Origin: Actinostola sp. cb2023
Taxonomy: Eukaryota; Cnidaria; Anthozoa; Actiniaria; Actinostolidae
Assembly (NCBI GenBank): GCA_033675265.1
Contig: JAUJYZ010001151.1
Span: 1-64,000 of the forward strand
Length of the DNA: 64,000 bases
Direction: 5' to 3'
Both the position numbers and the translations under genes were made by a program. The notes beneath the pieces are model-generated. The model did not search any database and was not told the DNA's origin. It worked only from the letters and a program-made list of their open reading frames with translations. Positions 36,275 through 47,342 of the stretch are shown piece after piece; the first letter of the stretch is position 1; the number at the start of each line of letters is the position of its first letter.

Positions 36275-36422
36275 GTGAGTTGTGATTGGCTAAATTATCC
36301 CTGCTCTGATTATTGGTCGAGGTGTTTTTTCGCGCGAACTACTGATCTAAAAATAGATTTATCATCTAATACGCTGTGACACATACCTATATTAGATGGA
36401 CGCTCCTAATAATGGGATCCTG
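36275..36422. mobile_element. Decayed right end of a family A transposon
   Basis: The order CTGATTATTGGTC, TTTCGCGCGAA, TCTAAAAATAG, CGCTGTGACA, GATGGACGCTCCTAATAATG, GGATCCTGG parallels the right end of 37176-38820 with scattered mutations. No matching left end seen. Confidence 0.6.
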
Positions 36423-36529
36423 GTCTACAGGATGCTTGATTTTCACATTTATAAAAAGATAGACCATTTTCGTGGCCATTTCAACATTGTAAGGCGATGA
36501 TGTTTAATTTTCCGGAGGAGTGTATTCAA

Positions 36530-36894
36530 TAGGCGACTTGCACTAAGAGGTCACGTGCCCCCAACCCCCTTAATTCGAATAGCAGTGTCAAAATGAACTC
36601 CAGAAATGAGAAGAGCACCTCGAAATTAGTAAAAGGGCGAAGTTTCAGGGCATAATGTCTGACACAGGAGAAATGGGAATAAAAATAAAAAAGATTTTCC
36701 AAACAAAATCAATTAGAAAACGATCGATTTTATTTATTTAGTCATTTCTCCTGTGTCAAACATTATAATGCGCTGAAACTTCGCCCATTTACTAATTTCG
36801 AGCTGCTCTTTTCATTTCTGGAGTTCATTTTGACATTGCTGTTCGTTGTATGGGAGTTAGGGTCACGTGACCTCTTAGTGCAAGTCGCCTATTA
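36530..36894. mobile_element. Complete fold-back element, about 365 bp
   Basis: AATAGGCGACTTGCACTAAG at the left is exactly inverted at the right. The arms continue about 170 bp with minor differences (GAACTCCAGAAATG, CATAATGTCTGACACAGGAG). No target duplication recognised. Truncated relatives at 10752-11040 and 20620-20908. Confidence 0.85.
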
Positions 36895-36944
36895 ATCGTA
36901 TCAGCGGTTAGTGTGGGAATATTTTGATACGTTTTTGGAAAAGC

Positions 36945-37158
36945 AAGCATTCTCGTACCCAGACCCTCCTCTGCTTTGAAACGAAAAATCGAAGGCTCTG
37001 GTAAAATACAAACCGGAAGACCCAGATGCTAGGTCGTCAGATATGCGCATGCTAAATATGTTCTAAGTTGTCTGAAATGTAGATGAATTTTTGTTAGAGC
37101 ATCGGCGAGAACTTCAGCTGAAGCCCTCCATTTTGTCACCGGAAGTTAGAAAATATTG
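36945..37158. mobile_element. One-armed copy of CCGGAAGACCCAGA family
   Basis: Shares AATCGAAGGCTCTGGTAA, AAACCGGAAGACCCAGAT, GAGCATCGGCGA and CCATTTTGTCACCGGAAG with 11640-11912. The second arm is absent and family A starts 17 bp further on. Confidence 0.65.
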
Positions 37159-37175
37159 ACAATACTTAAAGAAAC

Positions 37176-38820
37176 CAGGAGCCCATAAGTAGGAGCGTCC
37201 ATACGGTATTGGGTAGTGTCACAGCGTTTTCACAAGTATGGTTATTTTTAGAACAGTTTTCCCGCGAATTTTGACCAATCAGAGAACGTTTCCGGTATTA
37301 CGTTTTTTTATGAATTTTGATGAGAAGGCAGGTAAAATAAAGATGGCATCTGATAGCGACAAAGAGTATTCTTCAAGTGAACTAAACTATGCGAATCGTC
37401 TAGTGATAGTGAGAGCAGTATTGACTCATTCGGTACATCAGAATAAATTGAAAGTGATAGTGGTGACGATTGTGCTTCTAAAGGCATCCAAAGCAAGTGG
37501 TTCGAAGAACTCGAACACGAAGTGACCGATTGAGAAGCTGTAAATGTACAAAGTTGTAGCGTGTGGATGCAAATTAGCCGAAGACTTTCAAATATATATT
37601 TTCGTCTAAACGGCTATTTCGTCAGAAAGTGTATTCAATTTATTCTTGGATGTGGTTTAGTGGTATCTTGTAATTATCGTTGTGGAGTTTGAAGACAAGG
37701 CTATTCAAAAACAAATTCGCTGAAACAGCTGGGACGAGTCACGAGTGAATCAAATTACAAATAAGATTGGTGAAAATAAGCGTGTTTGTTGTGCCTTTTC
37801 TGTTACCTAAAATGATTTAAAAATGAATTGTGAATATTTTTTGTGAGTCTGATTTGAAATATATTAATAAAAATACGCTTCATTCAAGTTTTGATGTTTA
37901 ATTTACACACGCTTTACTGTCAATATATAAAAGTTGAGCAAAAATGACTCAAAATTACTTTGTTTTTAAACATTCAGTGACCTTCTTACTGCGGTACTCA
38001 GTATTATGCGAACTCAGACATTCAAACAGTCGGCTGGACTTGTCAATTACTCTAGCTAGTACTAGTAATGAAATTCAAAACTCAAACCGGAATTCAAAAC
38101 TAAATACATATTCTTCGACCAAGTGATCCATAATTTAGCTCAAAATCATATTTGGTTTCCATTTGGTCAGTGGCCGGGTCTTCTGACTGTTATTGAGAAT
38201 CGCAGTAAGAGGTTTTTGACTGGTTGAAGTAAGCCGTGCTTGGAACCATCGGCATCAACATGACCATGTGCTCGCGAAGAACTATCGCTTTCAATGCGCC
38301 TTACTTGACTTTAACTTTGATTTTCTAACGTAATTCAGAGGCACAACGCTCCATAATACGTTTGTATTTCTCCGTGAAGTTAACATGACCTGATATTTCT
38401 GATCAGAAAACACGCGTTCACATTATCTATCCACGAAACTCTGCCACGAAACCGCCTGGCCATCACTTCAATTCAAATCCTGTAAGTTCACTTCGTTCGG
38501 GAAACGCAGTCTATAATTTTAGGTCAAGGTTCAAAGTAGCGGCCTATGGAATCCCGGGAAGTTGTTGGTATGATAAAATTAGGAATCAGACACAAAGAAA
38601 ACTGGATAATTCTGACTTTTATTTGTACATTTATTCGGGTCTGTCCGCCATTTTATTTTTGTAGTGAAACCGGAAATGAAACCGTTATACCGGAAACGTT
38701 CTCTGATTGGTCAAATGACCTTCATTCGCGGAAAAACTGTTCTAAAAATAACCACACTTGTGAAAATGCTGTGACATAGACCCAGTATGGAGCATGGACG
38801 CTCCTACTTATGGGCTCCTG
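37176..38820 (+). mobile_element. Family A DNA transposon, 1645 bp, 7-bp TSD
   Basis: Ends CAGGAGCCCATAAGTAGGAG and complement. The inverted repeats run about 120 bp inward through GTGACA, TTCTAAAAATA and the CCAATCAGAGAACGTTTCCG block. Flanks AAGAAAC at 37169-37175 and 38821-38827 are identical over 7 bp and differ at the eighth. The interior carries only a short decayed ORF, so the copy is not autonomous. 7-bp duplication does not fit hAT (8 bp), TTAA or TA families. Confidence 0.88.
37343..37525 (+). pseudogene. Acidic ORF start of family A element, frameshifted
   Basis: MASDSDKEYSSSE begins right after the left inverted repeat. After about 15 residues the acidic Ser/Asp/Glu composition continues only in the +1 frame (CESSSDSESSIDS, then IESDSGDDCASKG), so a frameshift near 37385 is likely. 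Comparable to the acidic leader at 14403. I do not recognise a transposase family from this fragment. Confidence 0.4.
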
Positions 38821-38827
38821 AAGAAAC

Positions 38828-39300
38828 CAAATAACTAGAATCATTTTACAACGGACGAAGTCAACGACAAGCAGTAAACACTGAAATCAAATATTTCCTG
38901 GCATATCCCATGGGTAGATTTATTAAAACATTTCCCATCTCAAAGGAGGCCTAGATACTTTCCTTTTGTTCTGGCAGAAGACGTTCTAATTCAAACTGAT
39001 CTTCAACAGATGCGAATGCTGGTTACAACACGTCAGCACATTGAATGGGCTTGACCAAGAGAGCCATGCAATGAAAATCCTCGATAGAATTGATTTCGCA
39101 AAAATCAATCAGAAATCGCTTCATATAGCGTACCGTGCTAAGCCGTTGGGGGTCCAGAACACACAAACGACCACTATTACGGAGACGGTGATAATCGGAT
39201 TTGAACCAGCTGTGACGCAGGCTAGAATATACAGGATTTCACAGAATCAATCACATTTTGGAAAAGTAGTAAATAAAGTGGACATTAAAGTGGACATTAA
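38828..39300. other. Non-coding stretch
   Basis: Contains TTTGAACCAGCTGTGACGCA near 39200, whose complement resembles the tRNA B-box-like GCGTTACAGCCGGTTCAAAT near 5540, possibly a shared retroposon. TGGACATTAAAG is duplicated just before the next element. Confidence 0.4.
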
Positions 39301-39764
39301 AGTGCCTATCACCCCTATGAGATTGTTTTAAAAATATTTTCAATATATGCTGAATAGTTGGGGGGTTCAGTATTTTGTGATTTTGAACCTTCCGTTTATG
39401 AGTTATAGAGGTTTGAAATCTCAATATGCAAATTTGATGACGTCTACTAAGGAATCATTTATTATACAAAAACGCCCTTGTGCTCATTATTGACATTTGA
39501 AAACTTACAGAATATTTTCACAGTATTTATAAATGATTTTACAACTTTTTTCCCCATTTCAAAAAATAAGTTCTTCTTGAAAACGTCTAAATAAGTTGTG
39601 GCAAATTCCTTAGGAGACGTCATCAAATTTGCACATTGAGATTTCAAACCTCTATAACTCTTAAACGGTTAACACAAGGTTCAAATCAGAAAATACTGAA
39701 CCCACCAACTATTCAACATATATTGAATAGATTCTTAAAACAATCTATAGGGGTTAGTTGCACT
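39301..39764. mobile_element. TTAA-flanked fold-back MITE (464 bp)
   Basis: AGTGCCTATCACCCC...GGGGTTAGTTGCACT ends, arms of about 155 bp inverted with a central 145 bp. TTAA at 39297-39300 and 39765-39768. Half copies at 14850-15067 and its mirror. Confidence 0.82.
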
Positions 39765-39768
39765 TTAA

Positions 39769-40638
39769 ACTTATCTTGTTTGTGTGTTGAAATTTTAAAT
39801 TTTTTAAAGGTCATTTCATCTTCGAGCGAGTATTCAGTTAGTGTCAGCTTAAAAAATGAAAATTTCCTGTGAAATGTTTTAATTTCCTAGACTGTTTCTA
39901 CAGAAACTTCTGTCCTCGTCAGTAGGAAAACAACTGAAGTTGAATAACACGTACACGTTAATAGAATACAATAGAGAATTACCAAGGGAATATCTACGCT
40001 AATTTCTTAATGACAATATTTTCTCAAAAGAATCCATGCCTTTTGTGCGAAAGCTCGTCAATTATGCAAGAAGGCATTAAACTAACACCTCAAATTAACG
40101 TCGGCAAATAATAGGTATTTTACTACAACGCTTGTGCATTTAACAATTAGACTACGAGCTCGAGATTTCTATGTATTATTAATGAATTCGTTTGTTGAAG
40201 GCCGTAAGTTTATCAGTGTTCCGCACTACTCATTACATACCCTCTTGAAATAGAGACCATTATTATGATGATATGCGCTTTGTACTCCCTAATCCGCCCA
40301 CATTCGAACAACATTGTGTATTTGTGACGACCATCATTGAGTGGCCTGTCGAAATACTTTCAGCCAGTCGAGAAAGGTCCGTCAATGACCCAACAAACCT
40401 TTAAGTCTTTTCTCAAGATTCGTCAAGGTTTGATTAGCAGATTATAACTGGATAACCTGTCTTGTGAGGTTGATAACTAGATAACAACGTACCTGGGGGT
40501 TGTTGACCTGGAAGCACTGATTGTCCTGATTCAGCGATACGCTATTTATATATTGCGCATGAACAAAATAAACTCTACCAATGATGACATAACTTACAGT
40601 ACGAACATATAATAGTAGGTATCAGTGAATATGGATTA
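39769..40638. other. Non-coding stretch, nothing recognised
   Basis: No ORF or element end that I can support. Confidence 0.4.
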
Positions 40639-40770
40639 GAGTGGTTTTCATAAACTCGTGAAACAAATCGTATTAGTCAGTGCGTAATAGCCATAAACAC
40701 ACAAAAGAAAACAATGTAATAAAGCGTATTACGCTATCGTATTTCACGGGTTTATGGCGGAAAACCACTC
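40639..40770. mobile_element. TA-flanked MITE (132 bp)
   Basis: GAGTGGTTTTC...GAAAACCACTC termini, imperfect arms including TATTACGC/GTGCGTAAT. TA at 40637-40638 and 40771-40772, as in Tc1/mariner. Confidence 0.72.
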
Positions 40771-40988
40771 TATTGCCTCCGTTCTCGATCTTTAACTCTC
40801 ATTTTAGTATGCAGTTTAAAACCGTTCTACACAGAACTCAGTATACGAGTAATCTGTATAATGAATCATCTATCCATAACACCAGATTTGTCGAGTTGTA
40901 TATAGTTTATCATCTTGCCTGTTTCTGACTACCATAATCTTGAGGAAATATTTGTCGCCTCATATATAAAGGCGATTCCGTATGAGAG

Positions 40989-41103
40989 CCTAGTTCAGAC
41001 GTAGCGCTAATCATGAGACGTTCTCGTTTAAAACAATAGATAATGAGGCGGCTTCTTTTGAAATAATTAAGAACGGCTCTTGAAAGTACGGCGTTTGAAC
41101 TAG
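40989..41103. mobile_element. CCTAGTTCAGACG MITE, copy 1 (115 bp)
   Basis: Ends CCTAGTTCAGACGTAGCGCT and ACGGCGTTTGAACTAG; close relative of 47225-47342 (GAGGCGGCTTC and TTAAGAACGGCTCTTG shared). Confidence 0.75.
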
Positions 41104-41719
41104 TCCTATGAGTGAGTGAAATATGTCTTTATTTAAACTTTTGTGTTATTTTTAGTTTATTAATCAATCACGTAGTTTCTGTGTCAAGTATATAGAGCAA
41201 ATTTTAGTTACAAGTCTACCAACTTACCTTAGTGAAGTGAACTCCTGCCCAGATAGTTTCACTTGACATCTAAGCCGTAAAGTAGACTGCCAACACCGAA
41301 GGGATTATCGTCAATATGCAAATGCATGGTGTTTTTTCAATACAATTAAAATAAATAGTGAAAATAACACCCAAGGGGTTTCGCTTGCAATCTTATTCTC
41401 TGCGGTTGGTCAGTATTCATCTATTGTTCATTTTGTGAAAACCTTTTCAAGTCGACAGTTTTGCCAGATGTTTTATTTCGACCAATGAACAGTGGAAATG
41501 TTGATAATTCAGTTTATTTCATCATTGATTCAGTTTCGATTATTTTGATCACTTCTCACGTGTGTCTAGCGTATCACCCATAGGATAGCAGTTTCGAGGT
41601 TGATAAGCAAATATCAACAGAAGGTTGATAAGCAGATATCAAGCCCGGTGTTAAGTAGACTTAGAAATATTCCATCACAACCCTTATTTGAAGAAAAAGA
41701 GATTTGATAAATGCACATG
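41104..41719. other. Non-coding stretch
   Basis: AGGTTGATAAGCARATATCAA occurs twice at about 41597-41641. Nothing else recognised. Confidence 0.4.
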
Positions 41720-41793
41720 TCGGGAATCGAACCCAAGACCTTTGGCTTACCTACACCACACTTTACACTGTATACTACTGAGCTAACTGATAA
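41720..41793 (-). tRNA. tRNA-like pseudogene or tRNA-derived SINE head
   Basis: On the minus strand an A box TAGCTCAGTAGTA (41773-41785) and a B box GGGTTCGATTCCC (41722-41734) lie at tRNA spacing within 74 nt. The acceptor-stem halves do not pair, so this is a tRNA-derived pol III promoter (SINE head or dead tRNA) rather than a working tRNA. Confidence 0.6.
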
Positions 41794-42629
41794 AAATTGG
41801 TGGACTAGAAAATGTTTAGCTGTTTTGATCAGTGAAGCTCTGAGTATACAGAATTGAAAAGCATTTATCAGTTAGCATTTCTTTGAGGGTTTAAAGGTCT
41901 ATAAAGACGAAACTAGTTATGATAATCAAGTGCGTAAAGAAAATTAAAAGAGGTTTAGAACATCAATAACCTTAATGACATGATATGAAGCTTTTAACGA
42001 AATCTTTTGAAATCCAAGCAAAGCAAATATCAGCGAGTTAGCATTTCCTCTTGGGAATTCAGGAACAATAGTCTGATCTTCTCATAGGACCATTTTTTTG
42101 TCAAATAAAATTAAAAATAGATGATTACCTCGAACCTCGGCATTTAAAAGCGTATGCTTCCAAAAAATATCACTTGGCTATCCTTTACGAAAATCACTGA
42201 TGAACTTTATCAATGATAACCTCGGTTAATTTTGTTATCAATGATACCTCAGTGTATAAGCCATATAACATATAACATATCGCTCATATACATGCACCTC
42301 TGGCGGTAGCGGTATATAACCTTTACATATAGGACAATACTCTTTTGCGTGAACATTGTCGATACAAAGGATTTGTCATTCAGTTGTTTCCTCGGTGAAA
42401 CTCCACAATATATATATGAATTATAGAAGCTATTCATTTTGATCCACAAATAAATCAATCTGCTCTTATATTGAAAATAACTCAGAGAAAAAGCGCAATA
42501 GAAGATTTCATAGAAAATTAAGGAACAAAAGATATAAAAGTAAAAATGGATCATCCAGATTATGAAGATAGTAAAAGTAAAGTAAAAGTAAAGGACTTTA
42601 TTTAACGTCGGTAACTCGTAATAGTATAG
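41794..42629. other. Non-coding stretch, nothing recognised
   Basis: Includes (AAAGT)n near 42570-42595 just before the Penelope remnant. Confidence 0.4.
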
Positions 42630-43512
42630 CAATTAATAACTTTAAATTAGATCCTATTAATTTAACTAATGTACCTTTTAACGGAAAACCAAAAAGAGTT
42701 ACTAAGAAGAGGACCAAAGTTCTGTCCCACACCCAAAGATAATCAACTGGATGAAGCAAATGCATGATTTGAAAAAGTTTAAAACAGTGTATCATCACAA
42801 GAAGACAAATCAACCACATGATACAAGAACAGATGAAGAAGAAGATGATGTCCAGGAAGAGAACATATTCCCAAGTGTACCTACAGCAAGCAAGAAATGG
42901 AATCCACCCAAATCAAGTATACTCGAAACCTTTTTGGCTTCTGTTAAAAGGAACATTTTTGATCCTAACAAACTGAAGGTAGCTAAGGATAATTTACCGC
43001 GAGAAGAAAGGAAGGCATTAAAAGAATTAAAAACAGATTCCGACAGAGTTATAAGAATGCAAGATAAAGGTTCAAGTTTTGTTATATTAGAAAAGGAAGA
43101 CTATGTTGTCAAAGTGCAAGAACAACTGGATAATCCTTTGCACTATGAAAAGTTGGAACTAGATCCCACCATCAAACATTTGCAGAAAGTTAAGAAGTGG
43201 ACATCAAAATGGTTAAGATCTAATGAAATATCTGAAGACATATCTAAGTGGATTATCAACGATCTAGCAAGACCAGGTACTGCCTTTGGTAACATTAAAA
43301 CACACAAGCCCAATAATCCTGTGCGACTAATTACATCTTGTTGTGGTACTGCTATAGAAAACTTGTCAGCTTTTACTGAATTCTACTTAAAACCATTAGC
43401 ATACAAACTACCTTCTTTTGTTAGAGATACAACAGATTTATTGAACAAAATACAACATTTAAATAGAATAGGAAATCTTCCAGAAAATACCATTTTAATA
43501 TCATGGGATGTT
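42630..43512 (+). pseudogene. Penelope-like RT, N-terminal fragment
   Basis: The open part (42751-43512) carries the Penelope-like N-terminal and finger region: DKGSSFVILEKEDYV near residue 102, then PGTAFGNIKTHKPNNPVRLI near 184 and TDLLNKI near 235. It ends at ILISWDVV, the beginning of RT motif A. Upstream, an FCPTPKD box, characteristic of these elements, is readable at about 42720-42740 in another frame, so there is a frameshift before the nominal start. The palm with YxDD, the thumb and the GIY-YIG nuclease are missing. The coding sequence stops where the inverted Penelope 3' end begins. Defective. Confidence 0.78.
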
Positions 43513-43925
43513 GTAATAAAGATTATTATTATTATTAATAATTTGATAAAGATTACGACAATTTTTAATTTAAACATGTTTCGGCAGTGCTGCTGCCATC
43601 ATCAGTAATTTAATGAGTGATCTATACAATGTATGAGCTTATATATAATATATCAGTATAAAGAACAAAAGAACATTGAAGTATGTGATTACAGTGAAAG
43701 TTTTAAATTTACATGAGAGACTTGTTGATTTAAAGAGGGCTTTTCCCAAAGGATGTGAATGGCTTCCTTAATTTTCAATTGGAAGCCAGTTCTGGCCTGA
43801 TCAAGTATCTTAAATGATTCACTGGAGCATAGGGCTCGACATTCCGACGAGCTCTCTAGATGTTTGTAAATGTGAGAGGCATTATCCGTAGTAAGGTGTT
43901 CATGCATGTAGTAAGGTGTCGAGAG
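43512..43925 (-). pseudogene. Penelope-like 3' end: endonuclease C-terminus and tail
   Basis: Codons 43907-43689 encode the end of the Penelope-like endonuclease: NASHIYKHLESSSECR, then FQLKIKEAIHILWEKPSLN, then a hydrophobic end and a stop. The 3' part continues through a hammerhead-like motif (43578-43605) to an (AAT)n tail at 43512-43530. The copy is 5'-truncated and lies tail-to-coding against the plus-strand RT fragment, so it inserted into, or was joined to, that element. Confidence 0.75.
43578..43605 (-). ncRNA. Hammerhead ribozyme-like motif
   Basis: On the minus strand: CTGATGA, one T, stem GGCAG/CTGCC around CAGCA, then GAAAC and the self-complementary AAACATGTTT. Both conserved boxes are intact. 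The extra T before stem II also occurs at 9586-9616. Stem I pairing is weak, so only a dimeric form might cleave. Confidence 0.5.
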
Positions 43926-43939
43926 GTTTCGAATTCACC

Positions 43940-44768
43940 GACCTTGATTTTCTGTCAGAAAATTACAGAAGAATGCTTCCTTTGTTAGTTAATGTATCCT
44001 GTGAACACGAAAGACGAAGAAAAGTGAGAAAAGCTGAGCTGATTCAATGAAGACGTCAAAATTTCTTAAATATTTGACAACTTGATGAATTGAGCACGAA
44101 GTCAGGTAGCCAAATCTACAGTTTTTGTCGTATTTTTGAACGTTTTCATAGTTTCTCTCAACAAGAATGTATAATCGATGGATGTTTTTGAGACACACGA
44201 CGATATTTTTTTTTTATGACATATTTTACTAAAATTAAGTTATAGTCAATATTTGATTTTGAATTTAGCTACAAGAATCGAGAATTGCTCTGTTTTGTGA
44301 GTAAATAGAGTAATACGGCTATTGTTTCTTGTTATTTTCAGTCGTACACTTTGATAAAATATTGTATAGCTATAGAACTCAAAGAACGGTTAGTATGTGA
44401 GTTACATTTAGTTTTCTTCGTTATTCAATGTTCTGGACAAAATAGGACGACTCATCTGTCACTCGTCGTTTCGTGTGTTAATCAAGCTCAATTCATGCAC
44501 ATTTTCGGCTTCAAAACAACAAAATCACATTTAGATAGAAGTTGAACTTGAGAAAATAAGAAATGCTGCAATTCTATGGCTTTTGTTTAGCAAATAAAAC
44601 ATGTTTGACAACATAAAAATATATATTTGTCGAATTGAATCCACTGCATCGCTTCAAGGTCTGTCAAGGTCACGGAAACCATGTTTATATTCACTTTTAC
44701 AAACACGGTTTTTGGGAGCTTCTAGCCAATCAGAGCGCGCGTTATATATATGTTATTTTATAAATATA
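43940..44768. repeat. 0.8-kb interspersed repeat, copy 1
   Basis: Collinear with 48775-49610: AGAATGCTTC, GAGCACGAAGTCAGGTAGCC, CGACAAGAATGTATA-like, ATCGCTTCAAGGTC and the end CAGAGCGCGCGTTATAT. No ORF. Copy 2 is preceded by a large hairpin, copy 1 by the Penelope fragment. Confidence 0.75.
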
Positions 44769-44770
44769 TA

Positions 44771-45199
44771 CAGTCATTCTCAAAAACGTTGTCCAGATGA
44801 AAATTTGACAACTTGATGGAGCACGAAGTCAGGTAGCCAAATATCCACAGTTTCTTGTCGTATTTTTTTAATCTTTTCATCGCTTTTCTCGACAAGAATG
44901 TATAAACGATGGACGTTTCTGAGACATTTGAAGATATTTTTTCTCTGGAAACTATATAACTTACAAAATGGTTAGTACTACAATACTACAATAAAGTCAC
45001 GTGATTCATTATGTTTTCAATTTCTGCGCGCTGAACTGCAAGTTGATACCAGCGCCATTACATTCAGTTCTCACAATGCCGTGTACTTTTGCATCTCAAA
45101 TTGAAATTCCACGCGAGGAAATTGAAAACATAATGAATCACGTGACTCTATTGTAGTAATGTAGTCTTTTCATCTGGACAACGTTTTTGAGAATGACTG
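44771..45199. mobile_element. TA-flanked Tc1/mariner-type MITE (429 bp) carrying other repeats
   Basis: CAGTCATTCTCAAAAACGTT...AACGTTTTTGAGAATGACTG termini (about 36 bp, inverted), with TA at 44769-44770 and 45200-45201. Inside are a fragment of the 0.8-kb repeat (about 44805-44950) and a nested palindromic MITE. Confidence 0.82.
44986..45156. mobile_element. Nested palindromic MITE (171 bp)
   Basis: CTACAATAAAGTCACGTGAT...ATCACGTGACTCTATTGTAG with TTCATTATGTTTTCAATTTC as continued arm. TA on both sides. Confidence 0.78.
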
Positions 45200-45294
45200 T
45201 ATATTATACAGTTTTGGTCAACAAAAATGCATTGGTGGTGCTATTTTCGAATACGAGTAGTGGCAGTTCCATGGATCTGAAGATAGTGCTTGCC

Positions 45295-45716
45295 TAAGAA
45301 ACTAGAATTAAGTTGTGCCTGTGATTCCGTAGATGGAAATTTCCGTTGTCAATAGAGTTGGGGGCTTTGGTGACTGATGAGATACCAAGTACACCGGGAG
45401 TACATTATCTATACTTGTATTTTTTAGTGTAAATGATTTATATTTGTGTAATTAGTATATGCATGCATCTTATGTACCAAAGATGGTATTTGTCGGATTA
45501 AATATTATTATTATCTATATTCGGAAACATGGAGACGACATCCCACGATCGAAACCAAAAGGGTATCTTCGGGGAAGCGACCTAATTTATTATTGAGATC
45601 AGTAATCACGAACCCAAAGCCCTCAACTCTAGACAACGGAAAGTTTCCATCTACGGAATGCATGCATCGTCGAAGCGGTGAATATTGGCCTCAGGCACAA
45701 CAATTCTAGTTTCTTA
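45295..45716. mobile_element. Fold-back element (422 bp)
   Basis: TAAGAAACTAGAATT and GTTGTGCC at the left, the complement at the right. An inner pair of blocks (TTCCGTAGATGGAAA, CTCTATTGACAAC-like, GGGCTTTGG) is also inverted. No ORF. Confidence 0.75.
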
Positions 45717-47224
45717 CTTAGCTACGACTACGAAATGAAGACAGTGTAAATATAAATAATTGCCCATAGCCACCTTCAAAGATGGTTCAAATCGGTTTTA
45801 TCGTTGCTGTTCTGCTAGCTTCTGTTATACAGGTTGTTGACATTGCATTATTTTTATGGTCAGTTTTTAGGCCTGTCTTGCCGCAGTCGACAGATTTTCT
45901 TTAAAGCCGGCAGACAAAATTATGACAATCTATTTTCCAAGAATCTGAAGTTTCATGAAAATCGTATGTTAATTCACGAACTCAGTGAACTTGATCGAAC
46001 TTTCGATCGTACAACAATATTGTTGAAATAACATTATTTTACGTACCTTACAAGTTCCTCAAGTATTTACAGACATTTTCAATCCATTTGTAATTTCAAA
46101 CCATTTATATTTGTTAGTCTTTTTCTTCAAGAAACTCAGAACATTAATATTGTAAACTTGCCATTTCAACCGCCATGTTTGATTGTGAACAGCCTCGTTT
46201 TCGTGCGTAAGTCATTCAATGTTATTGCTTAGCAACGTACGTGTCACGTCAGCGAATCACGCAATCAGTGTTTTTCACTTTTCATTTAGTTTTCACTAGT
46301 TTTTACTTTTCTCACTTATTTTCTTCATCAAACCGATTATTATGGTGGGAAGCCACATTTAAGGTAAAGTTATGCATAAACAAATACTATTGTAAGTATT
46401 TTACATAGCTTTTATTGACGGAAACATTATATAACAAGTGTATTTTCTTCATTAGTTTGAAGCGTTTGATAACAGAGTAAATCACTGTTTCACAACTGCT
46501 CTCAAGTGGTTTTGTCTTTAATTTCCCACCGTGGCATCTACATCGTACGATTTTTTGAGCGAACAGGAGGACAATATTGTTAGAAAATCGGCCCGTAATT
46601 TCGAATTAATACACCCTTCAGAAAGCCTAAATATTTGAGCTACTACATGTGCTAAATGCAGAAATATCCGTGTGTTTTTGACGCAATATAGGCGAGTTAA
46701 AAAAAATCACAAAGTGCACTCGCAATTATGTTGGAGTCACCTTAAAGCGTCTAATTGATCGAGAGTCAAGCAGATGAGGCATATTTCAGTTTCACTGCCT
46801 GAAGATCGTAAAAGTGTAAAACTCGAGTAAATTGAGTAAAACTCAATTGTTTTGTCTTTAATTTACCTAGCAACCACTATATATAATAGATAGATATGTA
46901 GATGCAGGTGTCCTGAACGTAGAAGAGTGCTCAATACTTGCGTAGAGCTAAATAGATATAGTATATATACTTTTCGTGAGTTTCCGATGGGTCTTTGAAA
47001 ATATAATAATGATAATAATGTCGGCGAGTGGATACAGCCTGCACGCTGACTAGAGGTTTCTTTAGATACTTTGATACTTATCTTATCCGGAATATATTAT
47101 TAAATAATATAGTATCGGCTATACGATCAATGCAACGTTAACACTGTTTGTGTTAAAATTGATGATGATCCAAACTAACCATTAACTCGATGGAGAGTCC
47201 GTACGTAAGCATCTGAACCTCTTC
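45717..47224. other. Non-coding stretch, nothing recognised
   Basis: No ORF with a domain sign; only a short GATA-like run near 46880. Confidence 0.4.
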
Positions 47225-47342
47225 GGCCTAGTTCAGCCGTCGTGCTAATCATGAGCCGTTCTCATTTCAAACAATATATGAGGCGGCTTCATTTGAAGTA
47301 ATTAAGAACGGCTCTTGGAAAGTACGGCGTTTGAACTAGGCC
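47225..47342. mobile_element. GGCCTAGTTCAG MITE, copy 2 (118 bp)
   Basis: GGCCTAGTTCAG...TTTGAACTAGGCC, with TTC on both sides (47222-47224 and 47343-47345). Alternatively a 5-bp CTTCG duplication with ends one base shorter. Relative at 40989-41103. Confidence 0.75.
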
